From an uncultured Collinsella sp. (GTDB lineage: Bacteria > Actinomycetota > Coriobacteriia > Coriobacteriales > Coriobacteriaceae): a stretch of DNA of 41,651 nt. Shown here piece after piece: positions 1 to 7,798 of this stretch. The stretch is taken from assembly GCA_902467875.1 (NCBI GenBank), contig CABQWP010000011.1, positions 1-41,651 of the forward strand. The letters run 5' to 3'. The notes beneath the pieces are model-generated. The model was not told where the DNA came from, searched no databases, and saw nothing but the letters and a program-made list of their open reading frames with translations. Each line of letters starts with the position of its first letter. Position 1 is the stretch's first letter. The translations under genes and the position numbers were made by a program.

Positions 1-660
1 GCCGACCCCTAAAACCCGTTGGCCCGGGCCGCGCCCGTAACGGTAGCCGCTCATGGCGCGAGCCTCGCGCTCGATGGCAACGCGCAGCTTGTACGGCACG
101 CCGGGGTGCAGGATATCGGCCTGCTCGCCGGCGCCCTCCACCGTGGTCTCGGCATGAAGCTTTTGGTCCAGCAGACCGAGCGCCATGGCAAAGCCGTAGA
201 TGGTCTGCGCGGGACTGGGCGGGCAGCCGGGGATGTAGACATCGACCGGCAAAATCTTGTCCGTGCCGCCCCAGACGCAGTAGTTGTCGTAGAAGATGCC
301 GCCGGTGCAGCCGCACGCGCCATAGGACACCACGATCTTGGGATCGGGTGCGGCCTCAAAGGCACGCAGGGCCGGCATGCGCATGGCACGCGTCACAGCG
401 CCGGTGTACAGGAGCACATCGGCGTGACGGGGCGAGGGCACGACCTTGATGCCAAAGCGCTCGACGTCGAAAACGGGCGTGATGGAACCGAAGATCTCGA
501 TCTCGCAGCCGTTGCAGCCGCCGCAGTCGACACGGTAGACGTACACCGAGCGCTTGATCTTCTTAAGAAGGGTCGCCTTGGCCTTCTCGATGCTCTCGTC
601 GAGCTCGATCTTGGTCGGGCGATACTGAAGCCGCTCGGGCAAAAGCGTGGGTTCGGCCAT
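1..660 (-). CDS. hyfI: Hydrogenase-4 small subunit HyfI/HycG (partial, runs off left edge)
   Basis: NuoB-like small subunit of a group 4 [NiFe] hydrogenase. It carries the proximal [4Fe-4S] cluster and passes electrons to the active site in HyfG on the cytoplasmic side of the membrane arm. The 220 visible codons have no stop, so the C-terminus lies outside the window. The cluster cysteines are visible as CGGCNGCE near residues 46-53, YGACGCTGG near 114-122 and PGCPPSP near 144-150. The start ATG follows a strong AAGGAGGAG two bases after the stop of hyfH, so translation is coupled. It is the last visible gene of the hyfABCDEFGHI order. The family is certain; the hyf rather than hyc name rests on the operon containing hyfD, hyfE and hyfF. 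Confidence 0.93.
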   Translation of the reverse strand, partial: MAEPTLLPERLQYRPTKIELDESIEKAKATLLKKIKRSVYVYRVDCGGCNGCEIEIFGSITPVFDVERFGIKVVPSPRHADVLLYTGAVTRAMRMPALRAFEAAPDPKIVVSYGACGCTGGIFYDNYCVWGGTDKILPVDVYIPGCPPSPAQTIYGFAMALGLLDQKLHAETTVEGAGEQADILHPGVPYKLRVAIEREARAMSGYRYGRGPGQRVLGVG

Positions 661-662
661 GG

Positions 663-1379
663 TTACTCCTCCTTCGTATCAAAATCCATGATGATGCCCT
701 CGACCGGCGCCGGACCGGCGGGAATCTCGGGCGCATCGGGGTTGAGCTCGCGGTCGATATACTCCGGGTTCACGCCGTGGCCGCCCAGATACTCCATGCC
801 GGGGCCCTGGGGCTCACCGGACGCAAGCGTCTCGTTGGCGACCATGCCGGCGGCGTTGCCGGTCTTTACGGCCGAGGCGGCGCGCAGGGCATCGAGCTCG
901 CGCTTGCACTCCTGGCACATACCAACAGTACGGGCGGCCTGGATGGCCTCCATGCCGCCAGCCTTTTGCAGCAGGCGCTTGGCGTAGTCGATCTCCTTGT
1001 GCGGGGCAAACGGCTTGCCGCAGCGCGAGCAGTGCTCGAGCGTATAGACGCTCTTGCTGGTGAGGTCGTCCTTGCTCATGACGGCCAGCTCAAACTCCTC
1101 GGTGAGCTTGATGGCCTCCATGGGGCAGGCTTCCTCGCAGCGGCCGCAGAAGATGCAGCGACCGTAGTCAATCGACCAGGTGATGGTGTCGGCCGCAAGG
1201 TCGGTGTCCATGCGAATGGCATCGGCCGGGCACGCCACGCCGCAGGCACCGCAGGCGATGCAGAGCTCGGCATTGTGCTCGGGCTTGCCGCGCATGTCCT
1301 TGTTGGTGGGGAACGGCGCAAACGGGTACTTGACCGTCGCGTCGCCGGCCTTGGCGTTAACCTTCCAAAGCTTCAGCAT
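663..1379 (-). CDS. hyfH: Hydrogenase-4 ferredoxin-like subunit HyfH/HycF
   Basis: NuoI-like 8Fe protein of 238 residues, predicted to relay electrons between the peripheral ferredoxin subunits and the small subunit. Two classical [4Fe-4S] motifs are visible: CIACGACGVACP and CIFCGRCEEACP. A further CSRCG...CQEC cysteine set in the C-terminal half may bind zinc or another cluster. The start chosen is the ATG giving MLKLWKV, preceded by GAGGAGG; the frame is open further upstream, but that would overlap hyfG and give an arginine-rich leader unlike the family. The start lies one base after the hyfG stop. The C-terminal tail beyond about residue 170 is acidic and proline-rich and looks lineage-specific. 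Confidence 0.92.
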   Translation of the reverse strand: MLKLWKVNAKAGDATVKYPFAPFPTNKDMRGKPEHNAELCIACGACGVACPADAIRMDTDLAADTITWSIDYGRCIFCGRCEEACPMEAIKLTEEFELAVMSKDDLTSKSVYTLEHCSRCGKPFAPHKEIDYAKRLLQKAGGMEAIQAARTVGMCQECKRELDALRAASAVKTGNAAGMVANETLASGEPQGPGMEYLGGHGVNPEYIDRELNPDAPEIPAGPAPVEGIIMDFDTKEE

Positions 1380-1380
1380 A

Positions 1381-3153
1381 TTAGAGCGCCTCCTCATCGA
1401 GCGGGGCGGCCGTGGTGCCCTCGCCCGCAAGCGGCGACTTGTCGCGCCAGACGTTCTCGAACTGCTCCTTGTCGAGCACGTGATCGCGCTTGGCGGCGAC
1501 GTCGGTCACCGTCACGCGGTCGGTGCAGGAGTAGCACGGGTCGAGCGAGCCGACGATCAGCGCCGCGTCGCCCACGGTGTTGCCGCGGAACATGTAGCGC
1601 AGGACCGGCCAGTTGCTGTACGTGGCCGCCTTGGCGCGCCAGCGGTAGCACTTCTGGTTGTTGCCGAGCATGGCCCAGTGCACGTCCTCGCCGCGCGGCG
1701 CCTCGGTGGCGCCGATGGCGTACTTGTGCGGGGTGTACTCCCAATCCGTGGTGAGGATGGGGCCCGACGGGCAGTTCTCGAGCATGGTCTCGATCATGTC
1801 GATCGAATCGTAGACCTCCTGGATGCGGACGGCGGTACGGCCGAAGGCATCGCAGGTGTCTGCCGTGGCAGCATGCATCTTCTGAATATCCGGATCGGCG
1901 TAGCCGTCGAAGGGATGGTCAAAGCGCACGTCGCGGGCATAGCCCGAGCCACGCATGAGCGGGCCGACCGGCGAGAAGTCGCGTGCGATCTTGCGGTCCA
2001 GAATGCCGATGCCACTCGTACGCTCAATAAAGTTGGGCGTGGAGAGCAAGACGTCGACGAGCTCTTGAACCTCGGAGCGCAGCTGGTGGATGGTCGTCAG
2101 CGTGGAGAGCTTCTGCTCGGCCAAAATGTCGCGACGCACGCCGCCGATCACGTTGAGACCGTAGGTCTTGCGGTGACCGGAGAGCTTCTCGGCCAGGTCC
2201 ATAGACTTCTCGCGGACGCGGAAGAACTGCTGGAAGCCGGAGTCGAAGCCGGTGTAGTGCGATGCGAGGCCAATATTGAGCAGGTGCGAGTGCAGACGCT
2301 CGACCTCGAGCATGATGGCGCGGATGTACTGGGCGCGCGGCGGGACATGAATGCCCTGGGCGCGCTCGACGGCCTCGGCGTAGGCCACCGAGTGGGCGCA
2401 GCCGCAGATGCCGCAGATGCGGTCGGCGAGGAACGTCACGGCGTCATAGTTCAGGCGCGTCTCGGCGACCTTCTCCATACCGCGGTGTACGTAGAACAGA
2501 CGGTAGTCGGCGTCGACGATCGTCTCGCCCTCAACGAACAGGCGGAAGTGGCCGGGCTCGTCGGAGGTGATGTGCAGCGGGCCCATGGGGACGAGCGTCG
2601 TCTCCTTGCCCTTGGTATCGGCCAAGAACTCGTAGTTTTCCATGTCGCTCGCCGGAGCGGGACGGAAGCGGTAGTCCATGGAGTCCTTGCGCAGCGGATA
2701 CAGGCCGCTGGGCCAATCGTCGGGCAGCACCAGGCGACGACGATCGGGCAGACCCTCGGGAATCAAGCCGAACATGTCGCGCAGCTCGCGCTCGCCCCAC
2801 ACGCAGGCGGGGACGAACGGCGTCACGGACGGGAACGTCATCTTGGCGGGATCGACCTCGGTGCGCACGGTCACCCAGCCGGGATCCTCCCCCTCCATGG
2901 AGATGACGTAGTACACGGCGTAACGGCCGCGCAGGCTGCGCTCATCGTTGCCGATGATCACGGGAATCCAGCCGTAGCGCTCGTAGTACAGGTAGTGGAC
3001 GGCCTCGGGCAGCTTGTCCTGCTTGACGGTAATCGTCAGCTGGTCCTCGCACTGCCACTCGACCTTCTCGATGCAGCCCGGAACGGCGCGGCGCAGGGCC
3101 TCGACATGGCTCTCGCAGCGACGGGCATACACCTTGTTCTCAGTTTCAATCAT
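1381..3153 (-). CDS. hyfG: Hydrogenase-4 large subunit HyfG/HycE (NuoC-NuoD fusion)
   Basis: Catalytic [NiFe] large subunit of 590 residues. Residues 1 to about 160 resemble NuoC (30 kDa subunit) and the rest NuoD, the fusion typical of HycE and HyfG. Both nickel-binding cysteine pairs are intact: RICGICG with Cys247 and Cys250, and DPCYSC with Cys540 and Cys543, so it should be a real hydrogenase rather than a Complex I-like protein. After TDR (Arg546) there is a 44-residue extension starting VTVTDV. In E. coli HycE a comparable extension is removed by the protease HycI after nickel insertion, so maturation here probably needs a HycI-type protease; none is in the window. It lies three bases after the hyfF stop. 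Confidence 0.95.
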   Translation of the reverse strand: MIETENKVYARRCESHVEALRRAVPGCIEKVEWQCEDQLTITVKQDKLPEAVHYLYYERYGWIPVIIGNDERSLRGRYAVYYVISMEGEDPGWVTVRTEVDPAKMTFPSVTPFVPACVWGERELRDMFGLIPEGLPDRRRLVLPDDWPSGLYPLRKDSMDYRFRPAPASDMENYEFLADTKGKETTLVPMGPLHITSDEPGHFRLFVEGETIVDADYRLFYVHRGMEKVAETRLNYDAVTFLADRICGICGCAHSVAYAEAVERAQGIHVPPRAQYIRAIMLEVERLHSHLLNIGLASHYTGFDSGFQQFFRVREKSMDLAEKLSGHRKTYGLNVIGGVRRDILAEQKLSTLTTIHQLRSEVQELVDVLLSTPNFIERTSGIGILDRKIARDFSPVGPLMRGSGYARDVRFDHPFDGYADPDIQKMHAATADTCDAFGRTAVRIQEVYDSIDMIETMLENCPSGPILTTDWEYTPHKYAIGATEAPRGEDVHWAMLGNNQKCYRWRAKAATYSNWPVLRYMFRGNTVGDAALIVGSLDPCYSCTDRVTVTDVAAKRDHVLDKEQFENVWRDKSPLAGEGTTAAPLDEEAL

Positions 3154-3156
3154 TCG

Positions 3157-4716
3157 TTACTCCACCTCGCTCTGAGCGGTCTCGGTACCGAACACAGCGC
3201 GGTACATCGGCGTCGCGTGAAGTTCCTCGGTGCTCTGCTCGAGCACAATGCCGGTCGCGGTCTCCACACCGTGCACGAGGGGCAGCGGGGTGGCGATGCC
3301 AAACCACAAGATCATGACAGCCAGGATGATTTCGGGGATAAGCATGAGCGCCGGGGCCTCATGCTTGCCCATGCCCTGGGGCGCATGGCCGAATACCGAC
3401 TTGAGTGCGATGCGGGTGAGCGCGGAGATGGCCACGGTAAGACCGAGGGCGACCACGACGACCAGCCACATGGGACCGGCGGTAACACCGGCGACAAAAG
3501 TCAGGAACTCGGAGATAAACATGCCAAAGGGCGGGAAGGCACCAAGACCGAGCAGCGCCAGGACGGCGAGCGCGGCGGTTGCGGGGGCAACCTCGACGAC
3601 ACCCTGGATCTTAGCCAGGCTACGCGTGCCAAAGGCGTGCTGAATGTTGCCAGACACGCAGAAGGCAAGCGTCTTGGTAAAGCCGTGGAACACGCAGTGC
3701 AGCAGGGCCGCGGCGATACCCAGCGGACCACCGATACCCAGGCACAGGGCGATAACGCCCACGTTCTCCACAGACGAGTACGCAAAGCGGCGCTTGAGGT
3801 CGTCCTGGCGAAACATCGAAAGTGCCGCCACCAAAATGGACAGCGTGCCGACGATCAGCAGCAAAAGCTGCGGATACTCGGCGCCCACGGCCTGGATAGT
3901 AAAGCCGTAGAAGCGCATGATCACAAGCATGGCGCACTTAAGCAGCACGCCCGAGAGCAGGGCCGAGACAGGGCTCGGGGCCTGGGAGTGGGCATCGGGC
4001 AGCCAAGTGTGCATGGGGAACAGGCCGGCCTTGGTGCCAAAGCCGATCACGATAAACGCAAAGGCGAGGCGCATGAGCGTCGGGTCGAACTGGTCGGCAT
4101 ACGGCAGCACGCACGACAGAAATGCGGCCTCGTGGGCGTTGGGAATCACGTCGGCGGCGTTGGCGTAGATCAGCAGCGTACCGAACAGGCCAAAGGCCAC
4201 GCCGGCGGTGCAGACCATCGCATACTTCCAAGAAGCCTCGAGGGCCGTCTTGTTCTTGTAGATACCCACCAGGAACACGGTGGAAAGCGTGGTTGCCTCC
4301 ACGGCGGCCCACGTGAGGATCATGTTGTTGGACAGACACGCGAGCAGCATGGTGAACACAAACAGGCTAAACAGCGCAAAATACTGCTTGGCGCGCTCGG
4401 CGGGCATGGAGCCCTCCTCGATATCGGCCTTTACATAGGGCAGCGAGAACAGCCCGGTAAGAAAACCGATAAAGCCGATGAGCAGCACAAAGATGGCGCC
4501 CAGCGAATCGAGGTGGAACCACAGGCCAAGAGCGCTCGCGGTGTCGCCGCTCATAAGGACGTCACCGGCCGTCACAATCGACAGCACCAGGACGGCTGCG
4601 ACGGAGACCAGGTTGAGACCGGCAAACACGTTATAGGACGTGTTCTTGGGCAAAAACGCCATGACCAGCGAGAACACCAAAGGAGTCGCGAGCAGGGCGA
4701 GAATCAACGTTTCCAT
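3157..4716 (-). CDS. hyfF: Hydrogenase-4 membrane subunit HyfF (proton-pumping antiporter-like)
   Basis: Polytopic protein of 519 residues in the NuoL/M/N and Mrp antiporter family, close in length to E. coli HyfF (about 526). Repeated hydrophobic helices cover nearly the whole length, with the family core including MHTWLPDAHSQAPSPVSALLSG around residues 230-250 and a conserved histidine helix (LHCVFHGFTKTLAF) typical of antiporter-like subunits. Expected role: proton or sodium translocation coupled to hydrogen evolution. HyfF is found in Hyf but not Hyc complexes, so its presence supports a Hyf-type, possibly energy-conserving, formate hydrogenlyase. The ATG follows GAGGGGGT; it starts three bases after the hyfE stop. 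Confidence 0.92.
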   Translation of the reverse strand: METLILALLATPLVFSLVMAFLPKNTSYNVFAGLNLVSVAAVLVLSIVTAGDVLMSGDTASALGLWFHLDSLGAIFVLLIGFIGFLTGLFSLPYVKADIEEGSMPAERAKQYFALFSLFVFTMLLACLSNNMILTWAAVEATTLSTVFLVGIYKNKTALEASWKYAMVCTAGVAFGLFGTLLIYANAADVIPNAHEAAFLSCVLPYADQFDPTLMRLAFAFIVIGFGTKAGLFPMHTWLPDAHSQAPSPVSALLSGVLLKCAMLVIMRFYGFTIQAVGAEYPQLLLLIVGTLSILVAALSMFRQDDLKRRFAYSSVENVGVIALCLGIGGPLGIAAALLHCVFHGFTKTLAFCVSGNIQHAFGTRSLAKIQGVVEVAPATAALAVLALLGLGAFPPFGMFISEFLTFVAGVTAGPMWLVVVVALGLTVAISALTRIALKSVFGHAPQGMGKHEAPALMLIPEIILAVMILWFGIATPLPLVHGVETATGIVLEQSTEELHATPMYRAVFGTETAQSEVE

Positions 4717-4719
4717 GGA

Positions 4720-5373
4720 CTACCCCCTCAGCTCGGACAGGTCGCGCGCATCGAGCGAGTGGGAGTCGTCCCAAATGCGACGCACGACGATGGACATGAT
4801 GATGACGGCAAAGATGGCGTCGGTGGCGATACCGATCTCGATGATCTCGGGAGCGGTGGGGGCCAAAAGCGCGAGCGTCACATGGCTGCCGTTTTCCATA
4901 AGGCAGTATCCAAAGATCTGCTTCATGATGTTGCGCTGCGAGATGATGCAGGTAAGACCCACAAAGAAGTGAGCGAAGCTAATAGCGAGCGCAGGCGTTG
5001 CGACCTCGGCCGTGGGCAGGCTAATCTGCGTCACGACGGCAAAGCAGATCGCGACCTCCACGGCGATGATGCAAATGGCCCACGCGGGCTTAAGGCCGGC
5101 CTTGAGCGATGCATCGCTCGGCTCGCCCATCTTCTTGTATGCGCGGTTGAGGATATAAGGGACCAGGACGACCTTAGTGATAAAGGCAGATCCAGCCCAC
5201 ATGAGCAGCTCCTGCGCACCGGTGGTGACACCGAGCGTGGCGAGCAGCCCCACGAGCACCAGCGACTGCACCGCATACCAGTTGATGGCATGTTTGATGT
5301 TCTTGGAGACGACCACCATGGTGGACGTGACGATCAGAAGGCCGCCAAGGATGTTGACGATCGAATAACCCAT
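4720..5373 (-). CDS. hyfE: Hydrogenase-4 membrane subunit HyfE
   Basis: Small polytopic protein of 217 residues, matching E. coli HyfE (216). The N-terminus (MGYSIVNILGGLLIV) and the segment INWYAVQSLVLVGLLATLG are typical of the HyfE family, whose C-terminal half is NuoK-like. It probably completes the membrane ion-translocating module together with HyfD and HyfF. The start ATG is preceded by GGAGGT. It lies 13 bases downstream of the hyfD stop and three bases upstream of hyfF. Confidence 0.92.
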   Translation of the reverse strand: MGYSIVNILGGLLIVTSTMVVVSKNIKHAINWYAVQSLVLVGLLATLGVTTGAQELLMWAGSAFITKVVLVPYILNRAYKKMGEPSDASLKAGLKPAWAICIIAVEVAICFAVVTQISLPTAEVATPALAISFAHFFVGLTCIISQRNIMKQIFGYCLMENGSHVTLALLAPTAPEIIEIGIATDAIFAVIIMSIVVRRIWDDSHSLDARDLSELRG

Positions 5374-5386
5374 GTCGTTCTACCTC

Positions 5387-6844
5387 CTAACCGATCCAGC
5401 TGGCCGAAAGCGGGCCGCTGACGATGACCATGATGATGAGCACGATGAACACGAACGCCATCGCGCGGGGAAGCGGGGCACCCGCAGCGACCTCTTCGCT
5501 CGGCTCTCCGGGCAGGCAATAGCCCATCCACTTGAGGAACCAGGCAAAGGTGGCGACGGTCTCGGCGACCATGATGCACACGAGCACCAGGATCGCGACG
5601 TTGCCGGCACCCACGGAAAAGCCGCCGGCGATGATCTGGAACTTCGAGAAGAACGTGTTCATGGGCGGCACGCCGGCGATGGCGAGCGCCGCGACACCAA
5701 AGCCCACGCCCGAGATCGGGTACTTCTTTACGATGCCGCGAAGCTTGGGCAGCATACGCGTGCCGAGCGTAAAGGAGAACGAACCGGCGATCAGGAAGAA
5801 CAGGGTCTTGGCGAACGCGTGGTTAAAGATATGGCACACGGCACCGTCAAAGGCCAGCTGGCTGCCAAAGACCGAAAGGCCCAGACCAAGGAACACATAG
5901 GAGAGCTGAGCGATCGTGGAGAAGGCCAGCAGACGCTTCATGTCCTTTTGCGGCAGGTACATAAGGAAACCAAAGAGCATGGTGACCATGGCGTCGATAA
6001 TGGCAACCCAGCCCACGATCTCGGGAATCTCGCCGGCAGAGACGAGTGCACGCGCGAACACGCACACGCCGACCTTAACCATCGAGGCGCCATGCAGGTA
6101 GGCCGAAACAGGCGTCGGCGCCTCCATGGTCGAAGGCAGCCACATGTACATGGGAACCTGTGCGGACTTGGCCCAGGCCGCAAACAGCACGAGCAAAAGG
6201 ACGATAGCCTTGAGCTTGGCGTCGAGGCCGGCAATCGCGGTAATGGCGAAGGTACCGGTATGGGCAAACACGATGGCGGCGCCCAGATACAGGCCGAGCG
6301 CACCGATATGCGTAATGATCAGGGCCTTCATGCCGGCCTTCTTGGCCGTAGGCGTCATGTAGTAGCTAATGAGCCCCCAAGAGCACGCACCCGTGATCTC
6401 AAAGAACACGAGCTGGCCCAAAAGGGTCGAGCTGTACACGAGGCCGGCCATGGCGCCAATGAAGGTCGCGAGGTACGCGTAGAAGCGACGACGCGGTGCG
6501 TCGGGATGCTCACGGTTATTCTCGCTCATATAGGGAATCGAATAGATCACGACAAGCAGGCCGATACCCACAAAGGCGGGCGCGAGCAGCGTGCTCATGC
6601 GATCGAAGGTGAATCCCATGACGAGGGTCTGCCCAAACGAGATCAGGGGGACCTGAGTGTCGGGCATGCCGGCGCCGGCGAAATTCGCGGCGAGGGCGAT
6701 GGTGCAGACCGTCGAGACGGCGGCACCCAAAACGCTGAACCACTTGGCGTACGGACGGGGGAACAGGGCGACGAGCACCGAGGCCACCATCGGGGCCGCG
6801 ATAGCGACCAAGCCGAGAAGGGACAGACTGACTGCAAATGACAT
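5387..6844 (-). CDS. hyfD: Hydrogenase-4 membrane subunit HyfD (antiporter-like)
   Basis: Polytopic protein of 485 residues (E. coli HyfD is about 479), of the NuoL/M/N family. Typical motifs are the helix around FFEITGACSWGLISYY, the core VPMYMWLPSTMEAPTPVSAYLHGA near residues 230-255, and a conserved lysine and histidine helix (FNHAFAKTLFFLIAG). With HyfB and HyfF it gives three antiporter-like subunits, more than the single large one in Hyc. The start follows GGGAGAAAC. It lies 15 bases after the hyfC stop. Confidence 0.92.
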   Translation of the reverse strand: MSFAVSLSLLGLVAIAAPMVASVLVALFPRPYAKWFSVLGAAVSTVCTIALAANFAGAGMPDTQVPLISFGQTLVMGFTFDRMSTLLAPAFVGIGLLVVIYSIPYMSENNREHPDAPRRRFYAYLATFIGAMAGLVYSSTLLGQLVFFEITGACSWGLISYYMTPTAKKAGMKALIITHIGALGLYLGAAIVFAHTGTFAITAIAGLDAKLKAIVLLLVLFAAWAKSAQVPMYMWLPSTMEAPTPVSAYLHGASMVKVGVCVFARALVSAGEIPEIVGWVAIIDAMVTMLFGFLMYLPQKDMKRLLAFSTIAQLSYVFLGLGLSVFGSQLAFDGAVCHIFNHAFAKTLFFLIAGSFSFTLGTRMLPKLRGIVKKYPISGVGFGVAALAIAGVPPMNTFFSKFQIIAGGFSVGAGNVAILVLVCIMVAETVATFAWFLKWMGYCLPGEPSEEVAAGAPLPRAMAFVFIVLIIMVIVSGPLSASWIG

Positions 6845-6859
6845 TGTTTCTCCCTTCTC

Positions 6860-7786
6860 CTACACGCCGACGACCACGAAGACAAACGCCAGAACGGCGA
6901 TGCCCACGACGGCCCAGGTCTGATTGCCAAGCACCTTAAAACGCGAACGCGAGCAGGAGTTCTCGATCACGCCGCACGCGACAAAGTCGATCAGGCACTT
7001 CACTAGGAAGATGACGGCGCCCAGAACAGCGGCGGCGCCCACGGTCGCGGGCTCGCCCCAGGGGACAAAAATCGCGCAGAACCAGGCGACGACCAGGACC
7101 TGCTTCATGGACATGGCGAGCTTGGCCATGGCGAGCGACGGGCCGGAAAGCTCGGCGATCGGACCCTCCTGAAGCTCCTGCTCGGCCTCGGCCTGGTCAA
7201 ACGGCAGCTTGCCGAGTTCCATGTAGCAGGCGATCGCAAAGGCAATGCCGGCAAGGATCACGGCGACCGGTGCGTCGATGGCACCCGTCATGATGTGCTG
7301 ACCCATGGTGGCGATGTCGGTGGAGCCGCACACCAGGGCGGCGGCAAACAGCGCCAGCAGCATGGACGGCTCGATGAGCACGCTCATAAGCAGCTCGCGA
7401 ACGCCGCCGATACCGGCGTAGGCGTTAGACGAATCCACACCGCAGAGGGCGAAGAAGAAGCGGGCGAGCGCCAGGCTGTACATGATGGTGATGGCGTCAC
7501 CAAAGACCGGGATGGGGCTTTGTGCCGTAAAGAGCGGCAGACCCATCGCGAGCATAAAGGCGACGGCGAAGAACAGCGGCGGCATAATACGCAGCGCAAA
7601 GCTCGCGTCCTCGCTCTGGGACTCGGGGCGCGCAAAGAGCTTGGCCAGGTCGCGGTAGTCCTGCATGATGCTGGGGCCGCGACGGTTGTGCATCTTGGCG
7701 CGGATAACGCGACCGAGACCGGAGAAGAACGGCGCGACGGCCATAACGACCACGCCCTGCAGAACGGCAAGTACGATGTTGTTCAT
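6860..7786 (-). CDS. hyfC: Hydrogenase-4 membrane subunit HyfC/HycD (NuoH-like)
   Basis: NuoH-like membrane anchor of 308 residues (E. coli HyfC 315), linking the hydrogenase peripheral arm to the antiporter-like subunits. Visible family signatures are MHNRRGPSIMQDYRDLAKLF near residues 32-51 and the acidic loop LPFDQAEAEQELQEGPIAE, which in NuoH lines the quinone-site side of the protein and is retained in energy-converting hydrogenases. The start follows AAGGAGGGG. It lies 12 bases after the hyfB stop. Confidence 0.93.
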   Translation of the reverse strand: MNNIVLAVLQGVVVMAVAPFFSGLGRVIRAKMHNRRGPSIMQDYRDLAKLFARPESQSEDASFALRIMPPLFFAVAFMLAMGLPLFTAQSPIPVFGDAITIMYSLALARFFFALCGVDSSNAYAGIGGVRELLMSVLIEPSMLLALFAAALVCGSTDIATMGQHIMTGAIDAPVAVILAGIAFAIACYMELGKLPFDQAEAEQELQEGPIAELSGPSLAMAKLAMSMKQVLVVAWFCAIFVPWGEPATVGAAAVLGAVIFLVKCLIDFVACGVIENSCSRSRFKVLGNQTWAVVGIAVLAFVFVVVGV

Positions 7787-7798
7787 GCTCTCCCCTCC

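Noticed and set aside
1180..5421. A 1413-codon open frame on the plus strand
   Set aside because: It lies antisense to hyfH, hyfG, hyfF and hyfE, is full of His, Gly, Arg and Asp as expected of a high-GC shadow frame, and has no recognisable domain or ribosome site.
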